A stretch of 6,302 nucleotides of DNA from Cellvibrionales bacterium (GTDB lineage: Bacteria; Pseudomonadota; Gammaproteobacteria; Pseudomonadales; UBA7434): NCBI GenBank assembly GCA_003492055.1, contig DMZE01000038.1, positions 1-6,302 on the forward strand, read 5' to 3'. A model generated the notes under the pieces. It saw only the letters and a program-made list of their open reading frames with translations, made no database searches and had not been told where the DNA came from. Shown here one piece after another: positions 1-6,302 of this stretch; positions within the stretch are counted from its first letter, which is position 1; each line of letters starts with the position of its first letter. The position numbers and the translations under genes were made by a program.

Positions 1-1
1 T

Positions 2-181
2 GAAGGTGATGCAAAAGCAGCGGCAATTTACGCCGATGCTTATAATAAAGATAAAGAGTTCTATGCTTTCTCGCGTCGCCTTAAAGCCTATGAAGCATCG
101 TTCAATAGTAAAGGTGATGTATTGTTAGTTGATCCTGACAGCGATTACTTCCGTTACTTGAATAGTGTGGACGGTAAATAA
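2..181 (+). CDS. hflC: HflC, C-terminal end (partial, 5' end outside window)
   Basis: Only the last 59 codons and the TAA stop are present; the frame is open to the left edge. The visible residues match the C-terminus of HflC, a membrane-anchored SPFH/prohibitin-family protein. Together with HflK it forms the large complex that surrounds and modulates the FtsH protease, with the bulk of the protein on the periplasmic side. Recognisable features are the Ala-rich EGDAKAAAIYADAYNKD stretch, then the FYAFSRRLKAYEASF block and the near-terminal DPDSDYFRYL motif, all in the usual family order and ending at the usual place. The following genes (DUF2065, hisZ, purA) are its common neighbours in gammaproteobacteria, which supports the call. 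A strong terminator follows closely, so this end closes an upstream hfl transcription unit. Nothing looks broken. Confidence 0.93.
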   Translation, partial: EGDAKAAAIYADAYNKDKEFYAFSRRLKAYEASFNSKGDVLLVDPDSDYFRYLNSVDGK

Positions 182-203
182 ACCGGTTTAAGACTTTACC
201 GGT

Positions 204-240
204 AAGCCGGGATGGCATTAGCTGCCTACCCGGCTTTTTT
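204..240 (+). terminator. Rho-independent terminator after hflC
   Basis: A GC-rich stem pairs 206-211 (GCCGGG) with 229-234 (CCCGGC). It continues, after a small internal mismatch, with GGCA (214-217) against TGCC (223-226), closing a five-base loop. A run of six T follows at 235-240. The flanking AA at 204-205 can pair with the first T residues. This is a textbook intrinsic terminator 22 bases after the hflC stop. The palindrome ACCGGT also occurs twice just upstream (182-187 and 198-203) and could form an extra small hairpin. Confidence 0.9.
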
Positions 241-308
241 ACGTTTAAAGATCCAGTGGCTAATACGGTAATCAGTCCAGTAAGCAAAAGCCGAATAGGT
301 ATCAGTTA

Positions 309-494
309 ATGTGGCAAGAATGGTTAGTGGCAGGCTGTTTAGTGTTGGTGATTGAAGGCATGCTGCCTTTTATTGCACCGCACAAATGGCGAGAGATGCT
401 GGCTAACATGTTAACGTTAAGTGATAGTACAATTCGCCGTATAGGTTTAGCGAGTATGATAACGGGTGTTATCCTGCTCTATGTAGTTAATTAG
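309..494 (+). CDS. yjeT: DUF2065 family small inner-membrane protein (YjeT-like)
   Basis: A 61-residue protein of the DUF2065 (YjeT) family, whose biochemical function is unknown. Two hydrophobic segments are visible: residues about 4-22, interrupted by the conserved Glu-Gly of VIEGMLPFIAP, and residues about 45-60 (IGLASMITGVILLYVV). Between them lies a short polar loop carrying the family's PHKWREML-type motif. The full length is normal for the family. The ATG at 309 is preceded by AGGT at 297-300 with an 8-base spacer. It sits between the hflC terminator and hisZ; in enteric bacteria the homologue also lies between hflC and purA, so the position supports the assignment. The terminator upstream implies that it is read from its own promoter or by read-through; no convincing promoter was recognised in 241-308. 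Confidence 0.88.
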   Translation: MWQEWLVAGCLVLVIEGMLPFIAPHKWREMLANMLTLSDSTIRRIGLASMITGVILLYVVN

Positions 495-545
495 CTGGTT
501 AATTAGTTAGTTGATTAAAATGTTAATTAAAGTGCTTATCAAAGT

Positions 546-550
546 AGGTG
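546..550 (+). promoter_or_regulatory. Ribosome binding site that decides the hisZ start
   Basis: AGGTG lies six bases upstream of the ATG at 557. The alternative in-frame GTG at 548 overlaps this Shine-Dalgarno sequence and has none of its own, so 557 is preferred. Confidence 0.65.
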
Positions 551-556
551 TTTCAC

Positions 557-1804
557 ATGACTAGTGTCGATCGATGGATGCTGCCAGAAGGTGTGGATGA
601 ATTGCTACCCGAGCGGGCAGCGGTTGCCGAGCAGCTGCGCCGTAATATTCTGGATTTACTAAAAAGTTGGGGCTATCAGTTAGTGGTTCCGCCATTAATT
701 GAGTTTACCGACTCATTATTAATTGGCATGGGTAAAGATATTGAAACGCAGAGCTTTAAACTAACCGATCAAATAAGCGGTAAGAGCATGGCTGTGCGAG
801 CGGATATTACGCCGCAAACAGCCCGCATTGATGCTCATAGTCTCAAAGCTGAAGGTATTCGTCGTCTTTGTTATGCCGGTAGCGTATTGCACACCCGCCC
901 TAAAACATTAATGGCCTCACGATGCCCCATGCAAATTGGCGCAGAAATATACGGCGATGCCTCAATGTCTGCTGATATTGAAGTGATATCATTACTGCTA
1001 GAAACGCTACAGCTTATTGATAGTGAATTTACTTCGGCGCAGGGCACTGCGAGCAAAGGGCTTTGTCAGCTAACGCTAGATTTAGGTCATGTATCAATTT
1101 ATAACGCCGTGCGTGAAGCCATTCAGGCCGCGGCACCCGCATTAGAGCAAGATGATTTAGCTTTAATATTTGATGCGATTCAGCGCAAGTCACTGCCGGA
1201 TTTAAAATGCTTGTTGCCGAACTTATTGGCGGGTCATGCAATCACCGAAACACTGTATCAACTACCGAGTTTATGTGGTGGTGCAAATGTGTTGCTTGAA
1301 GCGAAAGCGCTATTAGCTTCGCTGGGTCAAGGCGTTATTGATGCTATTGATCAACTCACGCAAGTAGCAGAAATAATATCGCAGCGCTTTACCGGGGTTG
1401 AAGTCTATTTTGATTTAGCAGAAATTCGTGGTTACGAATATCACACCGGCTTAGTATTCGCAGCCTATGCCGACGGTCATGGTTTGGCATTAGCCAATGG
1501 TGGTCGCTATGACAATATTGGCAAAGTATTTGGCTCTGAGCGATCGGCAACGGGCTTTAATACCGATATAAAAGCGTTAATTGATTTTCTTGGTAGTCGC
1601 GCAACATTAGCTGCCCAGCCAATTAATGCAGAGCGTGAAATTATTGCAGCACCCAGCAGTGATGAAGCCTCACTATGGAATGCTGTTAGTCAATTAAGAA
1701 GCGCTGGTTCAATCGTTATTTTTAACGGCGAAGCTGGAACAGAAAAACCGACAAGCTTGCTGGTACAAAAAGCCGGTAACTGGGTTGTTGAAAAAATTAA
1801 GTGA
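557..1804 (+). CDS. hisZ: ATP phosphoribosyltransferase regulatory subunit HisZ
   Basis: A 415-residue paralogue of the histidyl-tRNA synthetase catalytic core. It binds the short form of HisG and is required for the first step of histidine biosynthesis (ATP + PRPP to phosphoribosyl-ATP) and its feedback inhibition by histidine, in the cytoplasm. Visible family marks are the N-terminal VDRWMLPEGVDELLP; the SFKLTDQISGKSMAVRADIT block with VRADITPQTARIDA starting at residue 80; RRLCYAGSVLHTRP; the EIYGDA motif; and the C-terminal ALANGGRYDNIGKVFG, with GGRYD at 315-319, followed by SATGF. The HisRS anticodon-binding domain is absent, as expected. The ATG at 557 is chosen over the GTG at 548 because AGGTG sits between them and family members start close to the VDRW motif. 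It follows the DUF2065 gene by 62 bases and precedes purA by 61 bases, so it is probably part of the same unit. A short-form hisG is expected elsewhere in the genome. Confidence 0.95.
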   Translation: MTSVDRWMLPEGVDELLPERAAVAEQLRRNILDLLKSWGYQLVVPPLIEFTDSLLIGMGKDIETQSFKLTDQISGKSMAVRADITPQTARIDAHSLKAEGIRRLCYAGSVLHTRPKTLMASRCPMQIGAEIYGDASMSADIEVISLLLETLQLIDSEFTSAQGTASKGLCQLTLDLGHVSIYNAVREAIQAAAPALEQDDLALIFDAIQRKSLPDLKCLLPNLLAGHAITETLYQLPSLCGGANVLLEAKALLASLGQGVIDAIDQLTQVAEIISQRFTGVEVYFDLAEIRGYEYHTGLVFAAYADGHGLALANGGRYDNIGKVFGSERSATGFNTDIKALIDFLGSRATLAAQPINAEREIIAAPSSDEASLWNAVSQLRSAGSIVIFNGEAGTEKPTSLLVQKAGNWVVEKIK

Positions 1805-1814
1805 TTGTCCGTAG

Positions 1815-3167
<1,353 letters not shown>

Positions 3168-3201
3168 AAACATGCTGCGTCAGTAGTGGGTTGATTTAAG
3201 T

Positions 3202-3243
3202 AAAAAGCGGGCCAGTTATTTTTATAACTTGGCCCGCTTTTTT
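3202..3243. terminator. Bidirectional rho-independent terminator between purA and the P450 gene
   Basis: A long stem pairs AAAAAGCGGGCCA (3202-3214) with TGGCCCGCTTTTT (3230-3242), with one bulged T at 3229, and extends through GTTAT (3215-3219) against ATAAC (3224-3228), closing a four-T loop at 3220-3223. On the + strand a six-T run (3238-3243) follows the GC stem, terminating purA. On the - strand the A run at 3202-3206 reads as a U tract, so the same hairpin can also terminate the convergent P450 transcript, whose stop lies 76 bases to the right. Confidence 0.9.
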
Positions 3244-3249
3244 ATAGGC

Positions 3250-3283
3250 ATTTTTTTTATTAATGGTAGATTTTTTTTATTAA
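3250..3283. repeat. Short direct repeat with T8 tracts
   Basis: A 14-base unit, ATTTTTTTTATTAA, occurs at 3250-3263 and again at 3270-3283, exactly 20 bases apart. It lies in a very AT-rich stretch (about 3238-3310) between the shared terminator and the P450 stop codon. Weaker T-rich copies follow to about 3310. No coding function is apparent. It may simply be slippage-prone AT-rich DNA, or it may support termination on the + strand as extra T runs. Confidence 0.6.
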
Positions 3284-3319
3284 GCTTTTTTATTATTTAA
3301 TCTTTTTATTGTTACTCTT

Positions 3320-4708
3320 TCACGTCCATTTTAGTGGGTAAGACTCTGGGAAAGGGCCGCCTTTATAATTAATCTTATCTGTACTGCTAATCTCTTTTCT
3401 CATTAATACCTGTTTGACCATTTCTGGAATCATGACCATGCCAATATATTTTCCTAAGCAGTCGTGAGAAGCGAAGCCAAAGTTAAAGTGGTGATAGCCG
3501 TTTCTGTCGGCTTTAAATTCATCAGGGTTATCGTAAGCATAGTCATCAAACATAGCTGATTGCGTGATGGCGAGCACATTTGTTTTGGCAGGAATAGTGG
3601 TTTCTCTATCGGTATTTTTTGCTAGCGTATAACGCTGCGATGTTTGCCTAAACATATAAGGGCTTATGGGAACAAAGCGAAGCGATTCCCAGACCATATT
3701 GTCAAAATGGGCAGAATCGTTTTCATGTGCCGCTTGTTGCGCCCGCTGCAGAAGCTCTGGCCTATCAAGAAAAAACTCAATGCTTTGTGATACGGCTTGC
3801 GATGTTGTTTCGATAGCGCCAATTAATAATCCGCCTGCGTTCACGCCTACACGCACTAATGAAAAGTCCACTTGTTCAGCAAAGCTTGAGCGAAGCATGC
3901 GGTAAACAATGTCGTCTTTTGATACAGTTTGTTCAATAGCAAATATTTTACAAAAGAGTTTTTTAAGTAGATACCAACCCATTAAAATGCGATTTTTAGT
4001 TTGCTCTGCTTTTACCACAATAAACTTTTTGCCTATGAGTTTAGCAATGTAGCTCACTAGCTCTTCTGAAACTTTGTCATGCTGTGCAACAATATAATCA
4101 AATTTCTCTTTCGTGTTTAAATCAAAAGGTTGGTTATGAAAGGCATCGTATTGATTCCAATAAGACCATTCAATTAAGCGCTCTTTATCGATGCCGTCGA
4201 GGCCAAAATACTCTTGTACTAATATTGCGGGCACCGTGCGGCAGTAATGATTAACAATTTCTATTGAGCCATTACTGTTATCAAGTATTTGCTTTGCCGA
4301 TTTTGCAACTAAGTTACGCACGCGCGGAATATCATCACGATTCAGCATACCCTGCATCAGCGATTTTTCGCGATAGTGAAGGGCGTCATCATCGTGCGCC
4401 ATTAAATAACCTACGTCAGTGTCGGTAACCCCCATTTTGGGTTTATAAAGGTCGACGGTAAAAATTGAAGGCATCTGCAATAAGTCCCTTACATCATCGA
4501 AGCGAGTCACTAAGGTGCATTCTGGCGTCACTAAAATAGGCCGTTGTTCGCGTAGCTGTTTAAAAAAAGCGAGAGGTTCTTTTTTCATCCATTGTTGCAC
4601 TAACGGGAATTGATTGCTGGGCAGTGTGGCATCAAAGGCCGCTAGATAATCAAAGGCTGTGTCTATTTTTTTTTCTTTAATTGTTTCTTTAGTCGTTTTA
4701 GTTGTCAT
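3320..4708 (-). CDS. Cytochrome P450
   Basis: A 462-residue heme-thiolate monooxygenase-family protein, substrate unknown. P450 marks appear in order: the I-helix oxygen-activation motif G297-A-I-E-T-T302, with the acid-Thr pair kept; the K-helix E341-S-L-R344 followed by a Phe-Val-Pro and MFRQT; and the heme loop F410-G-F-A-S-H-D-C417-L-G419, with Cys417 as the thiolate ligand. The loop departs from the usual FGxGxHxCxG by an Ala at 413. There is no signal peptide or N-terminal anchor; the N-terminus is Lys/Thr rich, so the protein is probably cytoplasmic. It is longer than typical soluble bacterial P450s of about 400 residues, with an extra basic, hydrophobic stretch at about 226-262 before the H/I region. 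The start at 4708 is chosen because AGGAAG lies 8 bases upstream of it; an in-frame ATG at 4726 has no ribosome site. It follows the c-heme enzyme gene by 73 bases on the same strand, so the two are probably co-transcribed. No ferredoxin or reductase gene is visible. The family is certain; the reaction is not. Confidence 0.93.
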   Translation of the reverse strand: MTTKTTKETIKEKKIDTAFDYLAAFDATLPSNQFPLVQQWMKKEPLAFFKQLREQRPILVTPECTLVTRFDDVRDLLQMPSIFTVDLYKPKMGVTDTDVGYLMAHDDDALHYREKSLMQGMLNRDDIPRVRNLVAKSAKQILDNSNGSIEIVNHYCRTVPAILVQEYFGLDGIDKERLIEWSYWNQYDAFHNQPFDLNTKEKFDYIVAQHDKVSEELVSYIAKLIGKKFIVVKAEQTKNRILMGWYLLKKLFCKIFAIEQTVSKDDIVYRMLRSSFAEQVDFSLVRVGVNAGGLLIGAIETTSQAVSQSIEFFLDRPELLQRAQQAAHENDSAHFDNMVWESLRFVPISPYMFRQTSQRYTLAKNTDRETTIPAKTNVLAITQSAMFDDYAYDNPDEFKADRNGYHHFNFGFASHDCLGKYIGMVMIPEMVKQVLMRKEISSTDKINYKGGPFPESYPLKWT

Positions 4709-4716
4709 TTTATGCG

Positions 4717-4722
4717 CTTCCT
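4717..4722 (-). promoter_or_regulatory. Ribosome binding site that decides the P450 start
   Basis: On the - strand AGGAAG reads across these bases and is separated from the ATG at 4708 by 8 bases, an ideal arrangement. It lies inside the six extra codons that the upstream ATG at 4726 would add, which argues against that longer form. Confidence 0.8.
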
Positions 4723-4739
4723 GCATGAGTTTATTACAT

Positions 4740-4769
4740 GGGTTTATGATTTTTTAAAAACATAAACCC
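4740..4769. repeat. Perfect 9-bp inverted repeat in the gap before the P450 gene
   Basis: GGGTTTATG (4740-4748) and CATAAACCC (4761-4769) are exact reverse complements around a 12-base centre made of a T run followed by an A run. That centre can pair further with itself. Neither strand has a T tract after the stem, so it is not a standard intrinsic terminator. It sits 12 bases past the stop codon of the upstream c-heme gene and about 17 bases before the P450 ribosome site. It could be an mRNA-stabilising or processing hairpin that sets relative expression, or a dyad operator. Confidence 0.6.
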
Positions 4770-4781
4770 CGATTGAAATCG

Positions 4782-6302
4782 TTATAAAGTTTTAATAAAT
4801 TCGAGAAGTTGCATACGTTGTGCTTTGTTGAGTGCAGCTAAGGGTTTCTCTTCACCCAGTTGCGGTGTTCGGCCAGCGGCATATTCGTGGCCAGTGTTGG
4901 CATTGCCAGCAATCGCTGTTTGAAAATTAAAGCCACTGTAACCCGATGATTTAAAACCCACGCGTACAGGATCCAATTCACGAGCGCCAATTAAAAATTC
5001 AGTGGGACGATATTCAATCGCATTGCCCTCAGGGTCAAAGGTCGGATCGTCTGCCCTTTTATGCGGTAGCAATAAATCATAAAGCGTTGGTACCGAACCA
5101 TTGTGCAGGTAAGGGCCGGTAGCCCAAATGCCATTGAGCGAACGGGCTTTATAAGCGACGAGAGAGGAGTAAGGTTGAGCCGTAGTATCAGGGCGATAGT
5201 CGCCGACTTTAACGCTAGGTTTTATATCATTATCCAAAATGGATCCAACCAACGCGTAAAGCCAATCTCCCCAGCGACGCAAAAACATTTTATCGTAGTC
5301 GCGCGTGGCAATAACACCACGCGTTGCTGCCGTTAAAATTTGTACCACGGGTGCATTCTCTTCGAGAATAACCGGCCCCGCATCCGTGTCTTGATAAATA
5401 TGCGTAAAGTTTCCGGCGCTACCTTTGTAGGTTGCACCATTAACCGCCATGGCAGGATCGGTTTTCACCGCCTCAATATCCATCATTTTGCCAATAACTT
5501 TTCTGTCCCAGTCACTGCGGTCAATAATTTCATGACAAGACTGACAGTATTCAGCATAAATAAAGCGGCCCTTTTTAGCTTCAGCTAAATTAATATCAGG
5601 CAGAATATCTTTCGGTCTTTCATCATCATCCATTTGAACATTACGCTGACCTTTAGGCGTGGCATAGCAATCAAAAGGCGGCTCGGCAGAATCTAAATTG
5701 TTACAGCCATCGGGCCACATGGGTGATTGCAGTTCTCTTAAGTGAGATTCCAAACGTTTGAGATTCACTTTATCAATTGACGACTTAAAATTAATATAAT
5801 GCCGCTTACTTTTTTGACCGCTAATAGAGGCAGCTAAGTTAAGATGAAAAAAGTTAGACAGACTGGGCTTTTCTTCTGCCCAATCTAATTTTCCAAATAC
5901 ACCAATTACCTCGCCGGTGTTACGTCCTAGCGGTCCAATACCTGCATTGGCTGCAAGGCCATTCCACTGTACATAATCTGATTGTGCAATATCCCATAAA
6001 AAGGGATAACTTACGGGCGCATCAGGCTCATTAAAGATGCGCTCTCTCACTAGTAACAGCTCGTCATTAGAAAGCCCGGGGTAACCTGGCTGATGACTTT
6101 GTAAGCGGGCAATAATTTTTTCAAAGCCTGCTTCACCTAAAACAATATCATTAAGCCCTTCAACCACTTTATCTATTTGTTCAATACTAAGTAAGCTTTG
6201 GTTGGTTCCCGGTTTTTTCACCATGGCCATTTGTGTAATGGCTTGCTCTTTATTAATAATATGTTCAAGTACGCGATTGTAAATGCGGCCAAAGGCATCG
6301 AG
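4782..6302 (-). CDS. Di-heme cytochrome c peroxidase/oxygenase-like protein (partial, 5' end outside window)
   Basis: The frame stays open to the right edge, giving 506 residues and a TAA stop. An internal ATG at 6230 is not a credible start, because the 24 codons beyond it read LDAFGRIYNRVLEH and look like conserved family sequence. Numbering from the window edge, visible features are S98YPFLWD, QWNG at 112-115, GPLGRNTGEVIGVFG at 123-137, a covalent c-heme site CQSCH at 253-257, and a C-terminal NGIWATGPYLHNGSVPTLYDLL block with His400. These fit the di-heme cytochrome c peroxidase-like superfamily, which includes MauG, rubber oxygenase RoxA and the Pseudomonas aeruginosa oleate 10S-dioxygenase/diol synthase. 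Members are exported and receive heme c in the periplasm; the signal peptide and a first CxxCH would lie beyond the window. Only one CxxCH is visible. The P450 gene follows 73 bases downstream. The exact reaction cannot be deduced. Confidence 0.85.
   Translation of the reverse strand, partial: LDAFGRIYNRVLEHIINKEQAITQMAMVKKPGTNQSLLSIEQIDKVVEGLNDIVLGEAGFEKIIARLQSHQPGYPGLSNDELLLVRERIFNEPDAPVSYPFLWDIAQSDYVQWNGLAANAGIGPLGRNTGEVIGVFGKLDWAEEKPSLSNFFHLNLAASISGQKSKRHYINFKSSIDKVNLKRLESHLRELQSPMWPDGCNNLDSAEPPFDCYATPKGQRNVQMDDDERPKDILPDINLAEAKKGRFIYAEYCQSCHEIIDRSDWDRKVIGKMMDIEAVKTDPAMAVNGATYKGSAGNFTHIYQDTDAGPVILEENAPVVQILTAATRGVIATRDYDKMFLRRWGDWLYALVGSILDNDIKPSVKVGDYRPDTTAQPYSSLVAYKARSLNGIWATGPYLHNGSVPTLYDLLLPHKRADDPTFDPEGNAIEYRPTEFLIGARELDPVRVGFKSSGYSGFNFQTAIAGNANTGHEYAAGRTPQLGEEKPLAALNKAQRMQLLEFIKTL

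Noticed and set aside
238..266. Possible promoter for the DUF2065 gene (TTTACG, 17-base spacer, TAATAC).
   Set aside because: The -10 match is only three of six bases and the -35 lies in the terminator T run, so it is too weak to list.
548..556. GTG start for hisZ at 548.
   Set aside because: The GTG overlaps the only ribosome site, and the extra residues MFH are outside the family alignment start.
871..1241. Open frames on the - strand within hisZ.
   Set aside because: They lie opposite a well-conserved gene, and their translations are low-complexity and Ser/Cys-rich with no recognisable motif.
4709..4726. Longer P450 start at the ATG at 4726 adding MQEAHK.
   Set aside because: No Shine-Dalgarno sequence precedes it, while AGGAAG inside the extra codons is ideally placed for the ATG at 4708.
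4734..4763. Nine-codon reading frame on the - strand (MFLKNHKPM) in the leader before the P450 gene, possibly a regulatory leader peptide.
   Set aside because: It overlaps the inverted repeat, has no convincing ribosome site, and no codon bias or regulatory codon run. It is likely chance.
5103..5588. Open frames on the + strand opposite the c-heme gene (5103-5336 and 5340-5588).
   Set aside because: They are antisense shadows of a clearly conserved protein, with no ribosome site or recognisable product.
4782..6302. Assignment of the c-heme protein as a rubber (latex) oxygenase RoxA.
   Set aside because: Only general superfamily motifs are visible, heme spacing appears different from RoxA, and the N-terminal half of the active site is not in the window.

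Overview
The window looks like a chromosomal piece of a moderately AT-rich gammaproteobacterium. The gene order hflC - DUF2065 (yjeT-like) - hisZ - purA resembles the order in pseudomonads and related marine Gammaproteobacteria; enteric bacteria lack hisZ. No lineage below class can be fixed from the sequence alone.

Left half (1-3243, + strand): conserved housekeeping genes. The 3' end of hflC is followed by a strong rho-independent terminator. Then come a 61-residue DUF2065 membrane protein, hisZ (regulatory subunit of ATP phosphoribosyltransferase) and purA (adenylosuccinate synthetase), with gaps of about 60 bases. A long hairpin after purA can terminate transcription on both strands.

Right half (3244-6302, - strand): an accessory block convergent with purA. 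Reading leftward, a periplasmic-type c-heme peroxidase/oxygenase (5' end outside the window) is followed after 73 bases by a cytochrome P450. The P450 has an excellent Shine-Dalgarno site, and the gap holds a perfect 9-bp inverted repeat that is not a terminator. The two genes are probably co-transcribed.

The two halves are unrelated in function: the left is protease-regulator, histidine and purine housekeeping, and the right is a two-enzyme oxidative module of unknown substrate. The right half is the only part that could be a little-described system. A lipid or fatty-acid oxidation (oxylipin-like) role is a reasonable but untested guess. No tRNA, rRNA, CRISPR array, insertion sequence or integrase was seen.
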